Source: Blastococcus sp. TML/M2B
Lineage (GTDB): Bacteria; Actinomycetota; Actinomycetes; Mycobacteriales; Geodermatophilaceae
NCBI RefSeq assembly: GCF_016612865.1
Contig: NZ_JAENZZ010000002.1
Location: 1,488,001-1,552,000, forward strand
Direction of reading: 5' to 3'
Length of the DNA stretch: 64,000 bases
Shown here: positions 29,224 to 40,940 of the stretch, in pieces
Layout: each line of letters opens with the position of its first letter
How positions within the stretch are numbered: position 1 is the stretch's first letter
Notes under the pieces: generated by a model
Seen by the model: only the letters and a program-made list of their open reading frames with translations
What the model was told of the DNA's origin: nothing
The model's database searches: none
Translations under genes and position numbers: made by a program

Positions 29224-30401
29224 GCCCCCGCCTCCTGACGCGTGTCGATGCGGCTGCCCGGCTGGCCGGCGGGTCCGGCGGGTGGGTCCTCGGGGGCGGC
29301 CGGGCTCGCCTGCCCGGCTCCGCCCTCCGCCCGCCGGCGGGTCAGCTGGCGGGCGATCTCGTTGGCGATGACGACGGCGAGCACGATCGTGCCCTGGATG
29401 ATCGTGACCACCGAGGCCGGGATGTCGGCGAACTGCAGCGGCACCGCGGCCCGGTCGAGGAAGGCGAACAGCAGCGCGGCGAGCGCGATGCCGATCGGCG
29501 AGTTGCGGCCCAGCAGGGCCACCGCGATGCCGAGGAAGCCCAGTCCGGCGGTGAACTCGGTGCCGAAGTGGTGGGTCTTGCCCATCAGGTCGGGCAGCCC
29601 GATCAGCCCGGCGACGGCGCCGGAGATGAGCATCGCCTTGATGACCATGCGGCGGGCGTCGACACCGCTGGCGGTGGCCGCCGACGGCGAGAGCCCGGTG
29701 GCCCGCAGGTCGAAGCCGAACCGGGTGCGCTTGAGCAGCACCGCGATCACGATGCCGGCGAGCAGCGCCACGACGAGGAAGCCGTAGAGCTCACCCCGCG
29801 GCTGGGCCAGCCCGATCCAGTCGAAGACGCGGTTGAGGCCCGGGATCTGGCCGGACGCCGGCAGGTCCTCCGTGGTGATGATCGCCGCGCCCTCGGGGCT
29901 GCCCCGGAGCGGCCCGGTGAGCAGCCACGAGGCGGTGCCCAGCGCGATGAAGTTCAGCATGATCGAGCTGATGACCTCGCTGACCCCGCGGGTGACCTTG
30001 AGGACGGCGACGATCCCGGCCCACAGCGCCCCGACCAGCATCGCCACGACGATGATGAAGACGACGTGCAGCGGGGCCGGCAGCGAGACGGCCGCGCCGG
30101 CGCCGGCGGCCAGCACGGTCGCCATCCGGTACTGGCCCTCGACGCCGATGTTGAACAGCCCCATGCGGAAGGCGACCGACACGGCCAGCCCGGCCAGGAA
30201 CAGCGGGATGGCCCGGTTGAGGATCACCACGATGGCCTGGGTCTGCTGGGCCGGGGTGTCGCCGAAGTCGACGAGCACCTGCAGCGCGGTCGAGGGGTTC
30301 TCCCCGATCAGCAGGATGACCAGCGCGGTGATGACGACGGCGAAGACGATCGCGATGGCCGGGGCCAGCAGCGCGTTCCCGAGGCGGCGCAGGGCGGTCA
30401 T
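29220..30401 (-). CDS. Nucleoside ABC importer permease (YufP-like)
   Basis: 393 residues, about eight to ten membrane segments. GLFNIGVEGQYRMATVLAA near the N terminus and DLRATGLSPSAATASGVDARRMVI are the paired signatures to the second permease. A charged, Pro/Ala-rich C-terminal tail of ~40 residues is unusual but intact. The ATG overlaps the ATPase stop (30398-30400). Confidence 0.92.
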   Translation of the reverse strand: MTALRRLGNALLAPAIAIVFAVVITALVILLIGENPSTALQVLVDFGDTPAQQTQAIVVILNRAIPLFLAGLAVSVAFRMGLFNIGVEGQYRMATVLAAGAGAAVSLPAPLHVVFIIVVAMLVGALWAGIVAVLKVTRGVSEVISSIMLNFIALGTASWLLTGPLRGSPEGAAIITTEDLPASGQIPGLNRVFDWIGLAQPRGELYGFLVVALLAGIVIAVLLKRTRFGFDLRATGLSPSAATASGVDARRMVIKAMLISGAVAGLIGLPDLMGKTHHFGTEFTAGLGFLGIAVALLGRNSPIGIALAALLFAFLDRAAVPLQFADIPASVVTIIQGTIVLAVVIANEIARQLTRRRAEGGAGQASPAAPEDPPAGPAGQPGSRIDTRQEAGA

Positions 30402-31975
30402 GCGGCACCGACCGAGCCGTCGTGGGCGCCGGTCATGTGCCCGCCGAGCTCCTCAGGGGTGAGCGACGCCGGGTCCAGCTGCGCGACCAGCCGGCCGCGC
30501 AGCATGACCTGCAGCGTGTCGGACAGGCCGATCAGCTCGTCCAGGTCGGCCGAGATCAACAGGATCCCCATCCCTTCGGCGCGGGCGTCCTTGAGCAGCT
30601 CCCAGATCGCCGACTGCGCACCGACGTCGACCCCCCGGGTCGGGTGCGAGGCGATGAGCAGCCGCGGTCGCGCGCTCATCTCCCGCCCGACGATGAGCTT
30701 CTGCTGGTTGCCGCCGGACAGCGCCACGGCCAGCGTGTCCGGCCCGGGGGCGCGGACGTCGTACTCCTGCATGATCCGCTCGGTGTCCGCGCGGGCGGCC
30801 TTGCGGTCGATGAACAGGCCCTTGACCGCCGGCGGCCGGGTCTGGTGGCCCAGGATGCGGTTCTCCCACAGGGGCGCGTCGAGCAGCATGCCCTGCCGGT
30901 GCCGGTCCTCGGGCACGAACCCGATCCCGGCCTCGCGGCGGGCGCGGGTGCTCCAGGCGGTGATCTCCTCGCCGCCGAGGACGACGACGCCCTCGGCCAG
31001 CGGCCGCAGCCCCATGACCGCCTCGACGAGCTCGGCCTGCCCGTTGCCCTCGACGCCGGCGATGCCGACGACCTCGCCCTCGCGGACGGTCAGCGTGACG
31101 TCGTCGACGGCCGGACGCGCCCCGTGCGAGCGCACGGTCAGCCCGCGCACCTCCAGCACCGGGGTGTCGCGCACCGTCGAGGTGCGGGTCTGCGGCGAGG
31201 GCAGCTCCGAGCCGACCATGAGCTCGGCCAGCTGGCGCGCCGTCGTCGTCCTGGGGTCGGCGGTGCCGACGGTGGTGCCGCGCCGGATCACGGTGATCGA
31301 GTCGGCGACCTTGCGCACCTCGTCGAGCTTGTGCGAGATGAAGATGACGGTGAGGCCCTCGCGCTTGAGCTCGGCGAGGTTGCCGAACAGCTCGTCGACC
31401 TCCTGCGGCACGAGGACGGCGGTGGGCTCGTCGAGGATCAGCGTCGTCGCCCCGCGGTAGAGCACCTTGGCGATCTCGACGCGCTGCCGGTCGCCGACGC
31501 CGAGCTCCTCGACCAGCACGTCGGGGTCGAGGTTGAGCGCGTACCGCTGCGAGATCTCCCGGATGCGCCGGCGGGCCTCGGCGCGGTCCAGCCCGAGCCC
31601 CTTGGTCGGCTCGCTGCCCAGGACGACGTTCTCCAGGACGGTGAAGTTGTCGGCCAGCATGAAGTGCTGGTGGACCATGCCGATGCCGGCCGCGATCGCG
31701 TCGGCGGGGCTCTTGAGGTGCACCTCGCGGCCGTGCAGGGCGATGGTGCCCTCGTCGGGCCGGTGCATGCCGTAGAGAGTCTTCATCAGCGTCGACTTGC
31801 CGGCGCCGTTCTCGCCCACGATCGCGTGCACCTCACCGCGGCGGACCCGGAGCTCGATGTCGCGGTTGGCGACCACGCCGGGGAAGCGCTTGGTGATGCC
31901 GCGCAGCTCGACCGCGTACGGGGTGTCCCCGGTGCCCGCGGCGGGCGCGGGCGCGCCGGCTGGTTGCTCGGCCAT
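30398..31975 (-). CDS. Nucleoside ABC importer ATP-binding protein, double ATPase
   Basis: 525 residues with two ABC domains. First: Walker A GENGAGKSTLMK, LGVGDRQRVEI, Walker B LILDEPTAVL. Second: degenerate Walker A (GVEGNGQAELVEA), signature ALSGGNQQKL. This asymmetry is normal for RbsA/YufO-type importers. The start ATG 31975 is chosen for an AGAGAGG site; an upstream in-frame extension lacks one. It lies 190 nt after bmpA, behind two tandem hairpins. Confidence 0.93.
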   Translation of the reverse strand: MAEQPAGAPAPAAGTGDTPYAVELRGITKRFPGVVANRDIELRVRRGEVHAIVGENGAGKSTLMKTLYGMHRPDEGTIALHGREVHLKSPADAIAAGIGMVHQHFMLADNFTVLENVVLGSEPTKGLGLDRAEARRRIREISQRYALNLDPDVLVEELGVGDRQRVEIAKVLYRGATTLILDEPTAVLVPQEVDELFGNLAELKREGLTVIFISHKLDEVRKVADSITVIRRGTTVGTADPRTTTARQLAELMVGSELPSPQTRTSTVRDTPVLEVRGLTVRSHGARPAVDDVTLTVREGEVVGIAGVEGNGQAELVEAVMGLRPLAEGVVVLGGEEITAWSTRARREAGIGFVPEDRHRQGMLLDAPLWENRILGHQTRPPAVKGLFIDRKAARADTERIMQEYDVRAPGPDTLAVALSGGNQQKLIVGREMSARPRLLIASHPTRGVDVGAQSAIWELLKDARAEGMGILLISADLDELIGLSDTLQVMLRGRLVAQLDPASLTPEELGGHMTGAHDGSVGAA

Positions 31976-32084
31976 GGGTGGGCCTCTCTGTTCCGGTGCA
32001 CCGCCGGGTGGGCGGTGCACGGCTGCTGCTCTGCGGATGATCCCGCACGCCGGGGCCGGCCGGTCCGGCAGCCCTCACGGCAAC

Positions 32085-32116
32085 GGCGGGCCCGGGCGTG
32101 TGCGCCCGGGCCCGCC
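32085..32116 (-). terminator. Hairpin 1 between bmpA and the ABC genes
   Basis: Perfect 14-bp stem GGCGGGCCCGGGCG with TGTG loop. No T-run, as usual for high-GC terminators. Likely partial terminator after bmpA. Confidence 0.65.
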
Positions 32117-32132
32117 GTGGGTCCGCCCATGA

Positions 32133-32160
32133 GCGCGGGCCCGCTCGCGCGGGCCCGCGC
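32133..32160 (-). terminator. Hairpin 2 immediately after bmpA stop
   Basis: 12-bp perfect stem GCGCGGGCCCGC with a TCGC loop, starting 5 nt after the bmpA stop codon. Confidence 0.65.
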
Positions 32161-32165
32161 CTGGA

Positions 32166-33215
32166 TCACGGGGCGGTCGGAACCTCGATGTCGCCGTCGA
32201 TGATCTGCTGGCGGAAGTCCTCGATGACGTCCTGGATGTCATCGATGTAGCCGCCGGAGTCGGACAGGCCCACGCCCTCGGTGGAGAGGTCGTTGAGGAC
32301 GTCGGTGCCGGCCTCCAGGCTGTCGTCGGCGAAGGCGGTGATGTAGTCCTCCACCGCCAGGTCGACCCGCTTGAGCATGGACGTCATGATCACGGCCTGC
32401 TGGTCGGGGGACGCGCTCAGGTACTGGTCGGAGTCGACGCCGATGGCGCGCTGACCGGCCTCGACGGCCGCCTCGAAGACGCCCTCGCCCGAACCGCCGG
32501 CGGCGTGGAACACGATGTCCGCGCCACCCTGGTACATGCCCTGCGCCGCGACCTTGCCGCCCTCGGGGTCACCGAAGCCGGAGGGGTCGCCGGCCGGCGA
32601 GAGGTAGGTGACGTCGACGATGATGTCGGGCTTGACCGCCTGCGCACCGGCGACGTAGCCGGCCTCGAACTTCTCGATCAGCGGGCTCTGCGAGCCACCG
32701 ACGAAGCCGATGTGGCCGGTCACGCTCTTCGACGCGGCGGCGACGCCGGCCAGGAAGGAGCCCTGCTCCTCGGCGAAGACCAGACCGGTGAGGTTGTCCA
32801 CGCCCAGGTCCTCGACCGAGGTGTCGACGATCGCGAACTGCGTGTCCGGGTAGTCGGCCGCCACGTCGGCGATGATGTCGCCGTAGGCGAAGCCGACCGC
32901 GATCACCGGGTTGTAGCCGGCGTCGGCGAGCTGGGTCAGCAGCTCCTCGCGGTTCGAGCCGTCGTCGTTGGGCGACAGCTCCTCGATCTCGCCGCCGAGC
33001 TCGTCGACGGCCGCCTCGACGCCGGCGATCGCCGAGTCGTTGAAGGACTTGTCGCCGCGGCCGCCGGTGTCGTACGCGACACCGATCTTGAGCTCGCCGT
33101 CGCCACCGCCGTTGCTGCCGCTGTCGCCGTTGTCCTCGTCGCTGGCGCAGGCCGACAGGGCCAGGCCGCCGGCCAGCAGCAGTGCCGCAGCCTTGGTCAT
33201 CCGCGCTCGGCGCAA
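32166..33215 (-). CDS. BmpA/PnrA family nucleoside-binding lipoprotein
   Basis: Extracytoplasmic receptor for purine nucleosides. 349 residues. Lipobox LSAC at about residue 20-23, then a Ser/Gly/Asp linker. The Bmp core has IGVAYDTGGRGDKSFNDSA, QGSFLAGVAAA, GHIGFVGGSQSPLIEKFEAGYVAGA and GVDSDQYLSA. TTG at 33215 is preferred to ATG 33200 because an AGGAG site lies 7 nt upstream of it. Promoter candidate TAGCGT at 33329-33334 gives a ~107-nt leader. Confidence 0.93.
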   Translation of the reverse strand: MRRARMTKAAALLLAGGLALSACASDEDNGDSGSNGGGDGELKIGVAYDTGGRGDKSFNDSAIAGVEAAVDELGGEIEELSPNDDGSNREELLTQLADAGYNPVIAVGFAYGDIIADVAADYPDTQFAIVDTSVEDLGVDNLTGLVFAEEQGSFLAGVAAASKSVTGHIGFVGGSQSPLIEKFEAGYVAGAQAVKPDIIVDVTYLSPAGDPSGFGDPEGGKVAAQGMYQGGADIVFHAAGGSGEGVFEAAVEAGQRAIGVDSDQYLSASPDQQAVIMTSMLKRVDLAVEDYITAFADDSLEAGTDVLNDLSTEGVGLSDSGGYIDDIQDVIEDFRQQIIDGDIEVPTAP

Positions 33216-33328
33216 GACGATCTCCTCTCTGGGGGGACTGCCGGCCCGGAGGGCGGCGGGTCCCGGTGGGTTCTTCCGCGTGCTCCGCCGCGGGCGCCGG
33301 GGCGCAGCGCGTCAGAGCACGACGCAGA

Positions 33329-33334
33329 ACGCTA
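33329..33334 (-). promoter_or_regulatory. Candidate -10 box of bmpA
   Basis: TAGCGT on the minus strand, about 107 nt upstream of the TTG start. The leader contains GC-rich inverted repeats but I see no purine-riboswitch core. Confidence 0.45.
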
Positions 33335-33466
33335 ACCGCGGGTCCGTGGACCTCCACCGGCCGCGGGGAGGACCGATACGCGATCGTTGCGAAGGGCCGG
33401 GCGTGGCGCCCGGATCGGTGTCGTGGGTCACGCAGCGGCGGTCCGGGCGCGGCTACCGTGCGGCCC

Positions 33467-34703
33467 GTGGGACGACGGGGCGGGGCGCGCAGGCCGCTCG
33501 CGGCGCTCCTGCTGGCGGGTGCGGCGGCGGGCCTGCTGCTGCTGCCCGCGGCGGCGTCCGCGGACGGGGCGCGGCCCACCGGGGACCCGGGGGCACCCAC
33601 GCCCACGGCGCCGCGCACCGGGCCGCCCCCGCAGGGCAGCGCGCCCGACGGCAGCACCGTCGGCGGCGAGCGGCTGGACACCCGCGGGCAGGTCGTCGCC
33701 GCGGACGCCCCGCCCCTGCCCGGTCCCCTGACCGCCTCGGGCTGGCTGGTGGCCGACGCCGGCTCCGGCGCCGTGCTCGCCGCCCGCGACCCGCACGGCC
33801 GCTACTACCCGGCCAGCACGCTCAAGACGCTGACGCTCCTCGCCCTCGCCCACCGGCTGGACCCGGCGGTGGTCGTCGCCGGCACCCCGGAGGACGAGCA
33901 GGTCGAGGGCAGCCGGGTCGGCCTGGTCGCCGGGGGCCAGTACCCGGTGGGCTTCCTCTTCCAGGCGCTGGTCCTGCAGTCGGGCAACGACGCCGCGAAC
34001 GCGCTGGCCCGCGCCGCCGGCGGGACGGCGGCCACCGTCGCCGCGATGACCGAGACCGCGGGGCAGCTCGGTGCGTTCGACACCGTCGTCGGCAGCCCCT
34101 CGGGGCTCGACGTCGCCGGCCAGTCGTCCTCGCCCTACGACCTGGCGCTGGTCTTCCGCGCCCTGGTCGAGGACCCGGTCACCGCCGCGGTGCTCACCAC
34201 CCCGGTCGCCCAGGTGCCGGAGGTCCCCGGCCGCGCGGCGGGCTTCCAGATCCAGAACCAGAACCCGCTGGCCGGCTACCCCGGCTCGCTCGGCGGCAAG
34301 ACCGGCTTCACCGACGCCGCCCGGCACGCCTTCGTGACCGCCGCCGAGCGCGACGGCCGCCGGCTGGTGGTCAGCGTCCTCGACACCGAGAACCAGCCGC
34401 TGCGCGCCGCCGACCAGGCCGCGCTGCTGCTCGACTGGGGCTTCACCGTCCCCGCCGGCAGCGCGGGCGTGGGCCGGCTGGTGCGGCCGGGCGAGCTCCC
34501 CGCGGAGGCGACCGAGGCGAGCCGGCCGGCGCCGCGGTCCGCCCGACCCACCGCGGCGGCGGCCGGCAGGGCGCCGACCGACGACGCGCCCCCCGGCGAC
34601 GACGGCCCCTCGCCGCTGGTCGGGGCGGGGCTCGCGGTCGCCGCCCTGGCCGTCGTCGGCCTCACCGTCGTGGGCCGGCGGCGCGCGGTGCGCCGCGAGG
34701 AGG

Positions 34704-34723
<20 letters not shown>
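33467..34723 (+). CDS. D-alanyl-D-alanine carboxypeptidase (PBP5/DacB type)
   Basis: Trims the terminal D-Ala of peptidoglycan stem peptides outside the membrane. 418 residues: signal peptide (LAALLLAGAAAGLLLLPAAASA), Pro/Thr/Gly-rich linker, then the transpeptidase fold with the active-site serine in PASTLKT, SGN in VLQSGNDAANAL and KTG in GGKTGFTDAA. A C-terminal membrane anchor (LVGAGLAVAALAVVGLTVVG) ends the protein. GTG start is 7 nt after TACCGT (33454-33459): leaderless. The 3' end overlaps the convergent gene by 20 bp. Confidence 0.93.
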
Positions 34724-37454
<2,731 letters not shown>

Positions 37455-37489
37455 GGGCTCGACCTCCTCTGCCGCCCTAAGGTGGCGGC

Positions 37490-38438
37490 ATGCGCGTCCT
37501 GGTCGCCGGGTGGAGCCGGCTACATCGGCAGCGTAGTGACCGCTGCCCTCCTCTCCGACGGCCACGAGGTCACGGTGCTCGACGACCTCTCCACGGGCCA
37601 CGCCGACGCCGTCCCCGAGGGCGCGGCCCTGGTGCGGGTGTCGCTGCACGACTCGGCGCCGGTCCTCGCCGACGTCCGCCCCGAGGCGGTGCTGCACTTC
37701 GCCGCCCGGTCGCTGGTCGGGGTCTCCCAGCAGCGGCCGGAGGACTACTGGTCGACCAACGTCGGGGGCTCCCTGGCGCTGCTCGAGGCGATGCGGGCCG
37801 CCGACTGCCGGCGGATCGTCTTCTCCTCCACCGCGGCGACCTACGGCGAGCCCGAGGCCGTCCCCATCCGGGAGGACGCGCCGACCCGGCCCACCAACAC
37901 CTACGGCGCCTCGAAGCTCGCCGTGGACCACATGCTGACCTCCTACGCCGTCGCGCACGGCTTCGCGGCGGTCAGCCTGCGCTACTTCAACGTCGCCGGC
38001 GCCGCGTACGGCCTGGGCGAGCGGCACGCCACCGAGACCCACCTGATCCCGCTGGCCCTGCAGGTCGCGGCCGGGCAGCGGGAGTCGCTCACCGTCTTCG
38101 GCCGCGACTACCCGACGCCCGACGGCACCTGCATCCGCGACTACGTGCACGTCGGGGACCTCGCCGACGCGCACCTGCTGGCGCTGCCCGCGCCGTCGGC
38201 CGGCGAGCACCGCGTCTACAACCTGGGCAACGGCACCGGCTTCTCCGTGCAGGAGGTCGTCGACGCCGCCCGCGAGGTGACCGGGCACGCCGTCCCGACC
38301 ACCGACGGACCGCGCCGGTCCGGCGACCCGGCCCAGCTGGTCGCCGCCAGCGACCGCATCCGCGCGGACCTCGGCTGGGCGCCGCGGCACACCGACCTGG
38401 TCGGCATCGTGCGCGACGCCTGGGAGGTCGCCCGCTAG
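37490..38438 (+). CDS. galE: UDP-glucose 4-epimerase, reading frame broken by +1 base
   Basis: Interconverts UDP-glucose and UDP-galactose. The first seven codons (MRVLVAG) and the remainder ([15 protein letters not shown]...) are in different frames. Removing one G from the GGG at 37508-37510 restores the NAD motif GxxGxxG and about 315 residues. SSTAATYG, the catalytic YGASK and [12 protein letters not shown] are intact. ATG is 6 nt after TAAGGT (37478-37483): leaderless. The stop TAG overlaps the convergent neighbour's stop on a CTAG. Confidence 0.92.
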
Positions 38439-39764
38439 TCCCCCGGCTCGCGCTCGCCGTCGTCGTCGCCCTCGGGGGCGGGCGGCGGCGGGTCGACGCG
38501 GAGCCGGGTCGATCCGCCGTCCGTCGAGCTCGACGACGGTGACCGCGCGGCCCTCGACCTCGATGGTGTCGCCGACCTCCGGCAGCCGGCCGAGCCCGGC
38601 GAGCACGTACCCGGCGACGGTCTCGTAGGGGCCGTCCGGCAGCTCCAGGCCGGTGGCCTCGGTGAAGTCGTCGAGGTTGAGCAGGCCGTCGACCTCGCGC
38701 GGGGCGTCCGGCGACTGCCGCGCCTCGGGCTCGACCTCGGCGTCGTACTCGTCGTAGATCTCGCCGATGACCTCCTCGATGAGGTCCTCGAGGGTCACGA
38801 TCCCGTCGGTGCCGCCGTACTCGTCGACGACGATGGCCAGGTGGTGGTTCTCCCGCCGCATCTCGCTGAGCGCGGTGAGCACCCCGGCGGTGCCGGGCAG
38901 CCGCTTGACCTCGCGGGCGAGGTCGGCGACGGTCGCGGCCCGGCCGGCCGGGTGGGTGGGCAGGAACAGGTCGCGCACGTGCACGAAGCCGACGACGTCG
39001 TCCTGGTCGCGGCCGGCCACGGGGTAGCGCGAGTAGTTGCTGTCGACGACGAGCTTCGCCGCGCGGCTGGCGGTCATCGACCCGTCGAGGAAGGTGACCT
39101 CGGTGCGGGGCGTCATCACCTCGCGCACCTCGCGCTCGCCGGCGCGGAAGACCTCGTCGATGAGCCGGCGCTCGTCGCTGCTCAGGGACTCGTGCGCGGC
39201 GACGAGGTCGCGCAGCTCCTCCTGGCTGATCGACTCGCCCGCCTGCTCGGGGTTGCCGCCGGAGAGCCGGACCAGCGCGTTCGTCGACTTCGAGAGCAGC
39301 CAGATGATCGGGCGGGACAGCTTCGCGATGAAGTTGAGCGGCGCGGCGACGAGCAGCGCGAACCCCTCGGCGCGCTGCAGCGCGAGCCGCTTGGGCGTCA
39401 GCTCGCCGGCGACCAGCGAGACGTAGCTGATCGCGACGGTGACCAGGACCAGGGCGAGGGTGCCGGAGAGCCCCGAGGAGACACCCCGTCCCTCGAGCCA
39501 GTCCGCGAACGGCTCGGACAGCGTGCTGGCGCCGAACGCCGCGGAGAAGAACCCGGCGAAGGTGACGCCCACCTGGACCGCGGCGAGGAACCGGTTGGGG
39601 TCGCTGAGCAGCTTCTGCACCGCCTGCCCGCGACGGCCGGACTCGGCCATCGCGCGCACCTGCGACTCGCGCAGCGAGACCAGCGCGATCTCGGCGCCGG
39701 CGAACACGCCGCCGATCAGGATGAAGACGACGACCATGACGATGCTGAGCCAGACGTCGCTCAC
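38435..39764 (-). CDS. CNNM/CorC (DUF21-CBS) membrane protein, frame broken by +1 base near the 3' end
   Basis: Hemolysin C/CorC-like family, possibly magnesium or cobalt transport. DUF21 domain with about three membrane segments ([27 protein letters not shown]), then CBS pair ([42 protein letters not shown]) and a CorC_HlyC domain ending in [10 protein letters not shown]. After RID, one extra base at 38506-38508 shifts the frame. Removing it gives [16 protein letters not shown]... and a TAG at 38435, about 442 residues. GTG start has a GAGGAG site 10 nt upstream. Confidence 0.88.
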
Positions 39765-39919
39765 CGGCGGCTTGCTCCTCGGTCATTGGGATGCGGGGCG
39801 TGCGCGCCCATGGTGCCCTGCGGACGGCGCTCGCGCGGGCGGGGACCGGGCTGCGGGTGACCGGACACGCCGGAGGTGACCTGCGTCTCGTGAACTGTCG
39901 GCCTCCCGGCGCTTACGGT

Positions 39920-39950
39920 TAGTCTCCACTTGATAACGAATCGTGATCAA
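39920..39950 (+). promoter_or_regulatory. Promoter with 21-bp dyad operator-like site
   Basis: TAGTCT at 39920-39925, then a near-perfect dyad at 39930-39950 with half-sites TTGAT.ACGA and TCGT.ATCAA around a central A. It lies at the expected transcription start of the CAP-domain gene. Confidence 0.5.
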
Positions 39951-39962
39951 CCGGGGAGCCCC

Positions 39963-40856
39963 GTGCGCCACCGTCCCACCAGCACGCCCGCGTACGCCCG
40001 CCTCCTCGCGGGGGTCTCGCGCGTCGTCGCCCGCGCCGCCGGCACCCTGCGGATCGGCCGCCGCCGGCTCGGTCTCGGCGTCGTCGTCGTCGCGCTCGTG
40101 ACCGGCTTCGTGCTCGCGGCCCCGGTGGTGTCCGGGCCCGGCGCGCCCGCCGGTTCCGACGCCGCCTCGCCGGTGGTCATGGGGATCGACGGCCGGCGCA
40201 CCTCGGCCGACTTCGCCAGCGCGTCGGCGCGGCTGCGGATGGGCCCGGACGGCGTGCGCCTGGAGCGCTCCAGCCGGTCGGACCGGACCGCGGCCCCGGC
40301 CTCCGCCGCCCCGGTTCCGCCCGCCGCGACCGGGGCACCGACCGGGGCGCCGACCGAGGCCGCACCGCCCGCCGCGCCGTCGTCCACCGCGGTGCCCGCG
40401 CCCCGGTCGACGGTGGCGGAGGAGCCGGTGCCGCCGTCCCCCGCTCCGGCGCCGGCCCCGGCGGCCGCTCCCCCGGCTCCGGCCGGTTCCGACCGCGCGG
40501 GCCAGGTGCTGGCGCTGGTGAACGAGGCCCGCGCGTCCGCCGGCTGCCGGCCGCTGGTTGCCGACGCCGGGCTCGCCTCGGTCGCGGCCGCGCACAGCGC
40601 CGACATGCGCGACCGCGGCTACTTCGACCACGTGGACCTGGACGGGCGGAGCCCCTTCGACCGCGCCCAGGCGGCCGGCCTCTCCGCGCGGGCCGAGAAC
40701 ATCGCCCGCGGCCAGGCCGACCCCGCCGCCGTCATGACCGCGTGGCTCGCCAGCCCCGGCCACCGCGCCAACATCGTCGACTGCAGCCTGACCCGCCTCG
40801 GTGTCGGCATCGCCGACGGCGGCGGCGGCCCCTGGTGGACCCAGCTCTTCGCCTGA
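39963..40856 (+). CDS. Secreted/anchored CAP (SCP-like) domain protein
   Basis: 297 residues. An N-terminal membrane segment (LGLGVVVVALVTGFVLAAPVV, about residues 35-55) is followed by a long Pro/Ala-rich linker and a C-terminal CAP domain from about residue 175: QVLALVNEARASAGCRPLVADAGLASVAAAHSADM, the YFDHVDLDGRSPFDRAQAAG and AENIA motifs, and WLASPGHRANIVD. Bacterial CAP proteins of this YkwD type are of unclear function, often linked to the envelope. GTG 39963 is chosen for a GGGGAG site 4 nt upstream. Confidence 0.88.
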   Translation: MRHRPTSTPAYARLLAGVSRVVARAAGTLRIGRRRLGLGVVVVALVTGFVLAAPVVSGPGAPAGSDAASPVVMGIDGRRTSADFASASARLRMGPDGVRLERSSRSDRTAAPASAAPVPPAATGAPTGAPTEAAPPAAPSSTAVPAPRSTVAEEPVPPSPAPAPAPAAAPPAPAGSDRAGQVLALVNEARASAGCRPLVADAGLASVAAAHSADMRDRGYFDHVDLDGRSPFDRAQAAGLSARAENIARGQADPAAVMTAWLASPGHRANIVDCSLTRLGVGIADGGGGPWWTQLFA

Positions 40857-40879
40857 CCCGCCCGCGCCCGATACCCGCC

Positions 40880-40940
40880 GCGAGGGCGGGGTTCCCGGGG
40901 CCTGAGCACGCACTCAGAGCCCTGGAACACCGCCCTCGCG
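40880..40940. repeat. Inverted-repeat element, left copy
   Basis: 61-bp imperfect palindrome. Left arm GCGAGGGCGGGGTTCCCGGG, right arm its near reverse complement. The right arm encodes the last residues REGGVPGL and stop of the DUF559 gene. A related element lies upstream of the same gene at 41870-41937. Confidence 0.75.

Noticed and set aside
33216-33328. Purine riboswitch in the bmpA leader
   Set aside because: No conserved three-way junction core or loop sequences; only generic GC-rich stems.
37490-38438. Programmed frameshifting in galE and the other seven split genes
   Set aside because: No shared slippery sequence, hairpin or partial product logic; the breaks lie at unrelated places in unrelated housekeeping genes.
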